Shown here one piece after another: positions 44,440-52,012 of a DNA stretch of 64,000 nucleotides. Where the stretch lies: NCBI GenBank assembly GCA_963665165.1, contig OY761989.1:2232001-2296000 (forward strand), in the 5' to 3' direction. The DNA comes from G963663315 sp963665165. Its GTDB lineage: Bacteria > Pseudomonadota > Gammaproteobacteria > Arenicellales > Poriferihabitantaceae. Numbering within the stretch: position 1 is the stretch's first letter; each line of letters begins with the position of its first letter. The notes beneath the pieces are model-generated. The model was not told the DNA's origin, ran no database searches, and saw only the letters and a program-made list of their open reading frames with translations. A program made the position numbers and the translations under genes.

Positions 44440-45738
44440 ATGGTTTCCCCTGCAAAATATACAATAGAGCCCCGTTACATGAAACTCGATGTCGAATTTG
44501 TCAGAAAACAATTCACTCAACTGTCCGATGACCCGGATTTTGTATTTTGCGCAAACGCGGGAGGCAGTTATGTAGCCAGCCAGGTCAACCGGATACTGAA
44601 TCGGTATAACGCCCATACCCGGGTTCAGCCATACGAGCGGTACGCCGCTTCGACCGCCGCCGGAGAGGCGATGGACCGGGCCATCCTCGGCTGGGCGGCC
44701 GCGCTCAACATTTCCCCGGATGAACTGACTATCGGGCCATCGACCTCGATCAACACCTATGTAATGGCCCAGGCCATCGGCGCCCGGTTGAATGAAGGCG
44801 ATGAAATGATCGTGACCAACCAGGACCACGAGGCGAACAACGGGGTATGGAGAAGAACGGCACAACATAAAAACGCCACCCTGCGGGAGTGGCGGGTGGA
44901 CAGTCAGGACGGATTGTTGAATCCTGAAACCCTCGCCTCCCTGCTGAGCGACAGAACGAGATGGGTGTTTTTCACCCACTGCTCCAACATTACCGGCACC
45001 AGCAACCCGGTTCGGGCCATCACCCGCCGGATCAAGGCGTACAACCCCGCGATCAAGGTGTTCGTTGACGCGGTGGGCCATGCGCCCCACCGGATTTGCG
45101 ACCTGAAGTCACTGGGCGTGGACGGCTACGTTTTCAGCCTGTACAAGGTGTTCGGTCCTCACCAGAGTCTGATGTATATTGACCGGGAGACAAGGGATAC
45201 CCTGGCTCCGCAGTGCCATTTTTTCAATACCGGACAGCCGGGCAAGCTGTTCAATCCGGCAGGCCCGCAACACGCGCAGGTCGCGGGCTGCGCCGGGGTG
45301 CTGGATTATTTCGAAGCGCTGCACCGCCATCACTACGGGATACCGAATGAGGCGCAGGGCGAGCCGCCGGCAATGGCCCGGAAACTGGAACAGGTCGGGG
45401 ACCTGATCAGCGACCACGAAGACCGACTGGCAGGCCCCCTTCTGGATTATCTGCATAATAACAGGAATGCCCGACTGATCGGCAAGGCCCATACCCGGGA
45501 CGGCGACCGGGCGCCCACCATCGCATTCAGGCCCCTGCACGCGTCGGCGCAGTCGGTATCGTCCAGAATGCAGGACAGGGGAATTGGTTGTGAAAGCGGT
45601 CATTTCTACGCCTGGCGCCTGATTTCCGACCTCGGTATCGAGCCGGGTGACGGCGTCGTCCGGATTTCCCTGGTTCATTACTCGAGCCATGAAGAAGTGC
45701 AGATCGTGCTGGCCGCCCTTGACAGCGTACTCTCATGA
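44440..45738 (+). CDS. Class V aminotransferase, cysteine desulfurase-like
   Basis: PLP-dependent fold-type I enzyme, 432 residues. Recognisable features: the substrate/cofactor loop PSTSINTYVMAQAIG, the aromatic-stacking NQDHEANNGVW, the PLP-binding DAVGHAPH and the Schiff-base lysine in FSLYKVFGPHQ. It belongs to the SufS/CsdA-like superfamily, but I see no reliable active-site cysteine loop, so desulfurase activity is not shown. The ATG at 44440 has AAAGGA nine bases upstream; ATG 44479 is an alternative. The divergent Fe-S gene erpA makes a sulfur or Fe-S role attractive but unproven. Confidence 0.75.
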   Translation: MVSPAKYTIEPRYMKLDVEFVRKQFTQLSDDPDFVFCANAGGSYVASQVNRILNRYNAHTRVQPYERYAASTAAGEAMDRAILGWAAALNISPDELTIGPSTSINTYVMAQAIGARLNEGDEMIVTNQDHEANNGVWRRTAQHKNATLREWRVDSQDGLLNPETLASLLSDRTRWVFFTHCSNITGTSNPVRAITRRIKAYNPAIKVFVDAVGHAPHRICDLKSLGVDGYVFSLYKVFGPHQSLMYIDRETRDTLAPQCHFFNTGQPGKLFNPAGPQHAQVAGCAGVLDYFEALHRHHYGIPNEAQGEPPAMARKLEQVGDLISDHEDRLAGPLLDYLHNNRNARLIGKAHTRDGDRAPTIAFRPLHASAQSVSSRMQDRGIGCESGHFYAWRLISDLGIEPGDGVVRISLVHYSSHEEVQIVLAALDSVLS

Positions 45739-45782
45739 CCGGGGTTGCCGCTTCTCGATGATCGTCACGGATTCGCGCGGCC

Positions 45783-46223
45783 ATGCTTTGGCAGAGATTG
45801 AAAACCATATCCAGGATCGAGTTCGAATCGCAGTCATGCCATGCCGATAATCGCTGGCGCGCATCGGGCAGCGGCAGGGTCATCGTCGAATGCCAGGACG
45901 ACAGGCGCATCACGTTCAGCGAAACCGGATCGTGGACTGCCGATTCGGGACTCAGCCTGGATTTTTCGAATCGTTACCGGTGGCACAGAACCGCATCGGA
46001 CGACATCATCCGCCTGCAACATCTTCGCCAGGGTGAAACGCGCCCGGTGGAACTGGTCGAGTTCATGCCGCAATCCGATTCGTCCTGGCAGAGCCGCTCG
46101 CCCCATATTTGCAACGAAGACACGTATCGCGCCGAAATCACCCTGCGCGAAAGCGGCCTGTCGCTCAAATGGACTATCTCGGGACCTGCAAAATCCGAAT
46201 GGATCCGCTGTACCTACTCATAG
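45783..46223 (+). CDS. DUF6314-like small protein
   Basis: 146 residues, no signal peptide or membrane helix. A beta-rich pattern runs through it: SGSGRVIVE, FSETGSW, LDFSNRYRWHR, LRQGETRPVELVEF, SPHICNEDTYRAEI, LSLKWTISGPAKSEWIRCTY. The F-N-Y-R-W block, the PHxCxxDxY block and the terminal W-GP-K segment match my recollection of the DUF6314 domain; function is unknown. It follows the aminotransferase by 44 bases on the same strand and may be co-transcribed. Confidence 0.6.
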   Translation: MLWQRLKTISRIEFESQSCHADNRWRASGSGRVIVECQDDRRITFSETGSWTADSGLSLDFSNRYRWHRTASDDIIRLQHLRQGETRPVELVEFMPQSDSSWQSRSPHICNEDTYRAEITLRESGLSLKWTISGPAKSEWIRCTYS

Positions 46224-46293
46224 ACCGGTTCACAGTCCAGCCGCCGCGCCGCAGTTTTCGAACCGCCGGCGCCGCTGTACAACCGGACGGATA

Positions 46294-46322
46294 TTTACTG
46301 ACAATTTTGCTGACAATATAGT
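46294..46322 (+). promoter_or_regulatory. Candidate promoter of icd
   Basis: TTTACT (46294-46299) and TATAGT (46317-46322) with a 17-base spacer, 44 bases before the icd start. The -35 box is weak. A direct repeat of TGACAAT (starting at 46299 and 46311) overlaps it and could be a regulator site. Confidence 0.35.
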
Positions 46323-46366
46323 ATAGTTTCAGCCCACGCGTTTCATCACCGGATCCCATTCAGGCC

Positions 46367-47620
46367 ATGACCTATCGCCATATCAGAATTCCTGAAAACG
46401 GAACGAAAATCGCAATGACGGACGGCAGGCCGAAGACGCCGGACAACCCGATTATCGGATATGTCGAAGGCGACGGGATCGGTCCTGACATCACCTCCGC
46501 CTCGTTAAGGGTCTGGGATGCCGCAGTTGACAAGGCTTATTCCGGCAAAAGAAAAGTGCACTGGTGCGAACTGTACCTGGGGGAAAAGGCAGCCGGGATC
46601 TATGAGGGAGACTATTTCCCCGCGGAAACGCTCGCAGCCATGAAAGAGCTTGCGGTATCCATAAAGGGACCGTTGACCACTCCGATCGGGGGCGGATTCA
46701 GATCGTTGAACGTTTCCTTGAGGCAGCAGATGGACCTTTACGCCTGCGTCCGGCCGGTACGTTACTATCGCGGGGTGCCTTCTCCGCTCAAGGCTCCCGA
46801 GGATGTCGATGTCGTCATCTTCCGGGAAAACACGGAAGACGTGTATGCGGGGATCGAATATGAAAGCGGCGCCGAAGCGAACAAAAAGCTGGCCCGGTTC
46901 CTGAGGGAGGAGATGGGAGCCGTGTTTTTCGAGGACGCGGGGCTGGGAGTCAAACCAATCAGCGCGTTCGGCAGCAAGCGCCTGGTCAGGAAGGCCATCG
47001 AATTCGCTATCGACCATAACAGGCCGAGCGTCACCCTGGTGCACAAGGGCAATATCATGAAGTTCACGGAAGGCGCTTTTCGCAAATGGGGTTACGAAGT
47101 CGCCAGGCAGGAGTACCGGGATCATATCGTGACCGAAGAGGAGTTGTGGGACGATTACCAGGGTGAAATGCCCGAAGGCAGGATCCTGGTCAAGGATCGG
47201 ATCGCCGACATCATGTTCCAGTTGTTGCTGCTGCGCCCGGCCGAGTTCGACGTCATTGCGACGATGAATCTGAACGGGGACTATCTTTCGGATGCGCTGG
47301 CCGCCGAAGTCGGCGGTATCGGCATTGCCCCCGGCGCCAACATGTCGGACCGGATCGCGGTTTTTGAGGCAACCCACGGCACGGCGCCCAAATACGCGAA
47401 TCAAGACAAGGTCAACCCGTCGTCACTGATGTTTTCGGGCGTAATGATGTTCGAATACCTGGGATGGAATGAAGCGGCCGAACTGATCAACGAAGCTTTC
47501 CCCGCCGTGATGGACGACCGCGCCGTCACATACGATTTCGCCCGACTGATGGATAACGCGACCACACTTTCCACCAGCGCCTTCGCAGACGCGCTGATCG
47601 CCAAAATAAGGTCCTCCTGA
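46367..47620 (+). CDS. icd: Isocitrate dehydrogenase (NADP-type)
   Basis: Oxidative decarboxylation of isocitrate to 2-oxoglutarate in the TCA cycle. 417 residues, very close to the E. coli enzyme throughout: YVEGDGIGPDIT, the substrate loop GGFRSLNVSLRQ containing the serine used by the AceK kinase, CVRPVRYY, the catalytic LVHKGNIMKFTEG, and THGTAPKYANQDKVNP, where K and Y mark NADP preference. Complete. Confidence 0.96.
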   Translation: MTYRHIRIPENGTKIAMTDGRPKTPDNPIIGYVEGDGIGPDITSASLRVWDAAVDKAYSGKRKVHWCELYLGEKAAGIYEGDYFPAETLAAMKELAVSIKGPLTTPIGGGFRSLNVSLRQQMDLYACVRPVRYYRGVPSPLKAPEDVDVVIFRENTEDVYAGIEYESGAEANKKLARFLREEMGAVFFEDAGLGVKPISAFGSKRLVRKAIEFAIDHNRPSVTLVHKGNIMKFTEGAFRKWGYEVARQEYRDHIVTEEELWDDYQGEMPEGRILVKDRIADIMFQLLLLRPAEFDVIATMNLNGDYLSDALAAEVGGIGIAPGANMSDRIAVFEATHGTAPKYANQDKVNPSSLMFSGVMMFEYLGWNEAAELINEAFPAVMDDRAVTYDFARLMDNATTLSTSAFADALIAKIRSS

Positions 47621-47659
47621 TCCGACTGCATGACAAGCCGGGCGGGGCTCGAAGACAGC

Positions 47660-48349
47660 ATGTCAAAAGGTAGAATAATTCTGGTCACCCTGATTCTGGT
47701 CGTGGCCGGCGTACTGGTCTGGCTGGGGCCGGAAAAGTATCTGAACCTGGCGTTCATCCAATCGAAACTCGATCAACTGGACGCCTACAGGCAAGCCAAT
47801 CCGGGTACCGCCGCATTGCTGTTTTCGGCGATATACATCGCAGCGACCGCGGCATCCATTCCGGGAGCGCTGGTACTGACCCTGCTGGGGGGCGCCATTT
47901 TCGGGTTTGTCGCGGGCACTGCGATCGTGCTCGTTTCAGCGACGATCGGCGCGACTCTCGCTTTTCTTGTCGCCAGATACCTGTTCGACGACCTGGTCCG
48001 GAAAAAAATGGGGGAACGTGTCGGAAAAATCCGGGAAAGCTTCCGCAGGGAAGGCGCTCTCTACCTGTTTTCGATGAGGCTGGTTCCGGTCATTCCATTC
48101 TTTGCAATCAATCTCCTGATGGGGCTGACTTCGATCCGGACAGCCACTTTCTTCCTCGCGTCATTGGTCGGAATGGCGCCGGGTACGATGGTTTTCATCA
48201 ACGCCGGTACACAGCTTGCCCGGCTGGACTCGCTCAAGGGACTGTTATCCCCTGCCCTGATTGCGTCATTCGTGCTGCTCGCCGTTTTCCCGTATATCGC
48301 CAGGTATCTGCTGAAAATCATCAAAAGCAGGGTCCGGACCGATGGCTAG
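47660..48349 (+). CDS. TVP38/TMEM64 (VTT-domain) membrane protein
   Basis: About 229 residues. An N-terminal helix (IILVTLILVVAGVLVWLG) is followed by the VTT/SNARE-associated core: AAIYIAATAASIPGA-like helix, LLGGAIFGFVAGTAIVLVSATIGATLAFLVARY, and the re-entrant motif RLVPVIPFFAINLLMGLTSI, then two C-terminal helices. The family is related to DedA flippase-like proteins; substrate unknown. ATG 47660 was chosen; ATG 47630 is in frame and adds ten polar residues. Confidence 0.83.
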   Translation: MSKGRIILVTLILVVAGVLVWLGPEKYLNLAFIQSKLDQLDAYRQANPGTAALLFSAIYIAATAASIPGALVLTLLGGAIFGFVAGTAIVLVSATIGATLAFLVARYLFDDLVRKKMGERVGKIRESFRREGALYLFSMRLVPVIPFFAINLLMGLTSIRTATFFLASLVGMAPGTMVFINAGTQLARLDSLKGLLSPALIASFVLLAVFPYIARYLLKIIKSRVRTDG

Positions 48350-48446
48350 GAAAAACGATGCCAACCTGATCGCGGAGTTCGTACTGGCGCTGAACCTGCT
48401 GGAGAAATTCCACCGATGGAGAAGATAACGGGACGATGACTGGCTG

Positions 48447-48908
48447 ATGCCGAAAATTCTGATTGTCGCAAACTGCCCCTCCGAAAACACCCTGAAACTG
48501 CAAACGGCGGTCGCGCGTGGATGCCGTTATGAAAAAGATATTCCAGTGGATTCCAGAGTCCGCATTCCCTGGGACTGCGATTCCGGAGATGTAGTCTGGA
48601 GCGATGGCGTAATTATCGGCACGACCGAAAATTTCGGCTATATGAGCGGCGCCATCAAGGATTTTTTTGAGCGGATCTACTATCCCTGCCTGGAAGTCAC
48701 CGAAGGTAAACCGGTCGCCCTCTATATCAAGGCCGGACTGGACGGGCAGGGCGCCAGAACCAGCGTGGAAAAAATCCTGACGGGCTTGAAGTGGAAGCTG
48801 ATCCAGCCTCCGGTGGTCCTGAAAGGGGAATACCGGGATGACTTCATCGACCAATGCGAAAACCTGGGCGCGGCCATGGCCGCCGGACTCGATGCGGGAA
48901 TTTACTAG
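48447..48908 (+). CDS. Flavodoxin-like / NAD(P)H-dependent FMN reductase family protein
   Basis: 153 residues with a flavodoxin-like fold: KILIVANCPSENT (phosphate-loop position), then DGVIIGTTENFGYMSGAIKDFFERIYYPC in the FMN-isoalloxazine loop region and GKPVALYIKAGLDGQGA. Probably a small redox or quinone-protective flavoprotein. It converges with comM, only three bases apart. Family level only; substrate unknown. Confidence 0.75.
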   Translation: MPKILIVANCPSENTLKLQTAVARGCRYEKDIPVDSRVRIPWDCDSGDVVWSDGVIIGTTENFGYMSGAIKDFFERIYYPCLEVTEGKPVALYIKAGLDGQGARTSVEKILTGLKWKLIQPPVVLKGEYRDDFIDQCENLGAAMAAGLDAGIY

Positions 48909-48911
48909 TCG

Positions 48912-50420
48912 TTAAAATCCGTATTTCCGATCCAGGCGCCGCATCTTGACCGCGGTCAGCAGGTGGGGGGTCGCAATCGCTTCCATCCGGTTCATATCGG
49001 CGATCGTGCGGGCCAGTTTGAGAATACGGTGATAACTGCGGGCCGACATATTGAACCGGGTCAGGACGCGGTCCAGCAGGTCATACCCTTCCTCGTCCAG
49101 AACACAGAACCGGTCAATCTCGGCGGTGGACAAGCGGCTGTTCAGCTTGCCCTGCCGATGGTGTTGTATGGCGCGGGTCTCGACCACTCTTTCGCGTATT
49201 CTCGCGCTGCTTTCCTCCGGTTCGCGTTTGGCGCGCAACTGGTTATACGGAACCTTGGTGACATTTATCTGCATGTCGATTCGATCCAGCAGCGGCCCTG
49301 AAAGCTTTCCAAGATAGCGGTTGACCTGTTCCGGAGTGCATCTGCAATCCCCTTCCGGGTCTCCCAGGTAGCCGCATTTGCATGGATTCGCGGCGCCGAC
49401 AAAAATGAACCGGGACTGGAACCTGAGTTGCAACGCGGCCCGCGATATATTCACGTAACCCGCTTCCAGAGGCTCTCTCAGCAAGTCCAGGGATTGCTGG
49501 CCGAATTCGGTCAATTCATCGAGGAACAATACCCCGTTGTGAGCGCGGGAGATTTCCCCCGGCTTCGGAATGGAGCCGCCTCCGATCAGGGCCGCTCCCG
49601 ACGCGCTGTGATGAGGCGCCCGAAATGGCCGGGTCAACCAGTCACCGGAGTCCCAGTCCTTTTCCACCAGCGAGGCGATTGCCGCCGTTTCCAGACCTTC
49701 ATCTTCCGTCATTCCAGGCAGGATTCCCGGCAGGCGCAGGGCCAGCATGGTTTTACCGGTTCCGGGCGGTCCCATCATCAGTATACTGTGCGCGCCGGAA
49801 GCGGCGACTTCCAGCCCGTACTTGGAAAACGCCTGCCCGACCACTTCACTCATATCCGGATAAACCGCATCCCTTTTCGTTCCCTCAGACGATACCGTCC
49901 GGAATTCACCGAGCCCGTTCAGGGCCTGGATCAACTCCCGCAGGGTTTCCGCTCCATGGACCCGGACCCCGGTCACCAAACCCGCCTGGCTTGCGCTCGT
50001 CCGGGGCAATACCAGACTTTGCCCGGTATCCCGGAGCGAAAGGGCCGCGATCAAACCACCCTGGATACCCCGTAATCCGCCGCTGAGCGCCAACTCGCCC
50101 AGAAACACTTTGTTTTCAAGCGTTCCGGTATCGATCTGGCCGGAAGCGGCGAGTACTCCCAACGCGATCGGCAAATCGAACCGGCCCCCTTCCTTGGGCA
50201 GGTCCGCGGGCGCCAGATTGACCGATATACGTTTGCTGGGAAATTCAAAATCCGAATTCAGGATGGCGCAGCGCACCCGGTCCCGACTCTCCTTGACCGC
50301 GGTTTCCGGCAACCCGACTATGGAAAATGCCGGCAGTCCGCGGGACAGGTGGACTTCGACCGTGACTTCAGGGGCCTGGGTCCCGACCTGGGCGCGGCTA
50401 CTTACGACGGCAAGTGACAT
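48912..50420 (-). CDS. comM: ComM/YifB-type AAA+ helicase (Mg-chelatase-like)
   Basis: Branch-migration helicase that extends heteroduplex during natural transformation or recombination. 502 residues: N-terminal Lon-like domain (VEVHLSRGLPAFSIVGLPETAVKESRDRVR), AAA+ core with Walker A MGPPGTGKTMLALRLPGIL (~215) and Walker B GVLFLDELTEF, a cysteine zinc motif (NPCKCGYLGDPEGDCRC), and the C-terminal LARTIADM lid. The annotation 'Mg chelatase' is historical; it is not part of cobalamin synthesis here. Confidence 0.94.
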   Translation of the reverse strand: MSLAVVSSRAQVGTQAPEVTVEVHLSRGLPAFSIVGLPETAVKESRDRVRCAILNSDFEFPSKRISVNLAPADLPKEGGRFDLPIALGVLAASGQIDTGTLENKVFLGELALSGGLRGIQGGLIAALSLRDTGQSLVLPRTSASQAGLVTGVRVHGAETLRELIQALNGLGEFRTVSSEGTKRDAVYPDMSEVVGQAFSKYGLEVAASGAHSILMMGPPGTGKTMLALRLPGILPGMTEDEGLETAAIASLVEKDWDSGDWLTRPFRAPHHSASGAALIGGGSIPKPGEISRAHNGVLFLDELTEFGQQSLDLLREPLEAGYVNISRAALQLRFQSRFIFVGAANPCKCGYLGDPEGDCRCTPEQVNRYLGKLSGPLLDRIDMQINVTKVPYNQLRAKREPEESSARIRERVVETRAIQHHRQGKLNSRLSTAEIDRFCVLDEEGYDLLDRVLTRFNMSARSYHRILKLARTIADMNRMEAIATPHLLTAVKMRRLDRKYGF

Positions 50421-50486
50421 TCCTTTTCTCCATTTTGTCCATCCGGACCCGTCCGCTTCGTCCCACGGTTGCGGGACATCCGTGAA

Positions 50487-50714
50487 CTACATTTTTTCTT
50501 CCAGCTCTTTCACCCGGTCTTCCAGATCCGACAATCTTTCCCGGGTTCTTTTCAGGATCTTTTCCTGTATTTCGAATTGTTCACGGGTTACCAGATTCAT
50601 TTTTTCGAAATTGCTTTTGATGACCGCATCTATATTGTTCCTGATATCCTCCCCCAGTTCGGGGGGCAGAATGGATTGAATCGCTTCCTTCAGTTTATCT
50701 TTCATTTGACTCAT
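50487..50714 (-). CDS. ubiK: Ubiquinone biosynthesis accessory factor UbiK (BMFP family)
   Basis: 75 residues. It assists the aerobic Ubi complex and promotes membrane fusion in vitro. An N-terminal amphipathic helix (MKDKLKEAIQSILPPEL) is followed by a C-terminal trimeric coiled coil (FEIQEKILKRTRERLSDLEDRVKELEEKM), the standard BMFP arrangement. Overlaps the surA stop by 4 bases. Confidence 0.9.
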   Translation of the reverse strand: MSQMKDKLKEAIQSILPPELGEDIRNNIDAVIKSNFEKMNLVTREQFEIQEKILKRTRERLSDLEDRVKELEEKM

Positions 50715-52009
50715 CCCGTAACCAGGTCGTCTACAACATACTCGATATGCGCGCTATCGCGTAATTGATTGAACCAGATTTGATAAAGTTCCGCAGCCTT
50801 GCGTTTAAAGACCTCTGCCTCCGCGTCTTTCCTGACCAGGTCATGGGTAATGTCCTTCTCCCTCCTGTCCAGCACTTCAAGCAGATGATAGCCATAAGGA
50901 GACTGGACCGGCTCACTGACCTGGTTCAATTCCAGGGCCAGGGAGAGTTGTTCCAGTCGCGGGGCCATTTCTCCCGGGTTGACCCAGCCGAGCATGCCGC
51001 CTTGCGGGGCGCTTGCCGGATCATCGGAATTCAATCGGGCAAGACGGGAAAAGTCCGCCCCCTGGACAAGCTCCTGCCGGATATCGTTCAGCAATTCGAT
51101 GGCTTCTTCATCGGTCAGGTTTTTACGCAAGGGCTGGACCAGGATATGACGGAGTAATTGCTGGGTGACGATTTGCAGGTCGCCATCCCTGGCATGGAGA
51201 TTCAGGATATGGAAGCCGTTCGCGCTTTTTAAAACATCCGAATACCCTCCTGTGTCCAGTTCGCGCAGCGCATCGACAAAGAGTTCAGGCAGTTGATTTT
51301 CCCGGAACCACCCCAGATACCCCCCCTCTTCGCTGTTTTCACCATCCGAATGGTTTTGGACCGCCTCCGTAAAGGACTGTCCGGACGACAGGGATTGCCG
51401 GATTTCCTGAACGGCGGCTTCCATCCCTTCAATTTCAGTTTCCGATTTCCCGGAAATCGACACCAGCAAGTGAGATATTTCATAAGACTCATTGCGTGCA
51501 TACAAATCCTTGTGGGCCTGCAGATGATAATCAATCTCCTGGTCGGACACGATTACCCGTGAATGGACCGCAAAATCGACAATCTTGCGGACCAGTTGCT
51601 GTTCAGCCAGACTACGCCGGAAGTCAGCCGGGGATATACCCAGGTCACTGAGTTCTTTCAACAGTCGTTCCACCGAAATCCGGTTCCGTTCCGCCAGGGT
51701 ATCGAGAATCCGGTCGACTTCCCGGTCACTGACCTCAAGTCCCCGGGCAACGGCAATCTGCGCTTGCAGGCGTTCATCGATCAGGGCTTCGAGGATACCC
51801 GGATCGATTCCGGAAGCGTCCGACCGCTCCTCGCGCGAAAGCCGCAGCATTTCACGTTGATGGCGAATCCGGTATTCGGAAAGCATGACCGGTTCATCGT
51901 TAATGACGGCAATCACTTTGTCCAGGCCAGTCGTAGCTGCCTGAACGGTGAAAATCGAACAGATTGCGGCCACAGATATGAAAATCCTGATCATGCTTGC
52001 CAGCTTCAC
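50711..52009 (-). CDS. surA: Periplasmic chaperone SurA
   Basis: Peptidyl-prolyl isomerase/chaperone for outer-membrane beta-barrels, including LptD encoded just upstream. 432 residues: signal peptide (ISVAAICSIFTVQAA), SurA N-domain (KVIAVINDEPVMLSEYRIRHQREMLR), and two parvulin domains (SYEISHLLVSIS..GYLGWFREN and LLRHILVQPL..GMLGWVNPGEM). The GTG at 52009 is 3 bases after lptD; an ATG at 51994 is an equally possible start and gives a more compact signal peptide. Confidence 0.94.
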   Translation of the reverse strand: MKLASMIRIFISVAAICSIFTVQAATTGLDKVIAVINDEPVMLSEYRIRHQREMLRLSREERSDASGIDPGILEALIDERLQAQIAVARGLEVSDREVDRILDTLAERNRISVERLLKELSDLGISPADFRRSLAEQQLVRKIVDFAVHSRVIVSDQEIDYHLQAHKDLYARNESYEISHLLVSISGKSETEIEGMEAAVQEIRQSLSSGQSFTEAVQNHSDGENSEEGGYLGWFRENQLPELFVDALRELDTGGYSDVLKSANGFHILNLHARDGDLQIVTQQLLRHILVQPLRKNLTDEEAIELLNDIRQELVQGADFSRLARLNSDDPASAPQGGMLGWVNPGEMAPRLEQLSLALELNQVSEPVQSPYGYHLLEVLDRREKDITHDLVRKDAEAEVFKRKAAELYQIWFNQLRDSAHIEYVVDDLVTG

Positions 52010-52012
52010 CCG

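Noticed and set aside
48342..48428. 28-codon ORF overlapping the end of the VTT gene
   Set aside because: No Shine-Dalgarno and no recognisable pattern; could be a small protein but there is not enough support.
48912..50420. Mg/Co-chelatase AAA subunit that could partner CobN
   Set aside because: The Lon-like N-terminus and zinc motif identify it as ComM; it is not a CobS/ChlI homologue.
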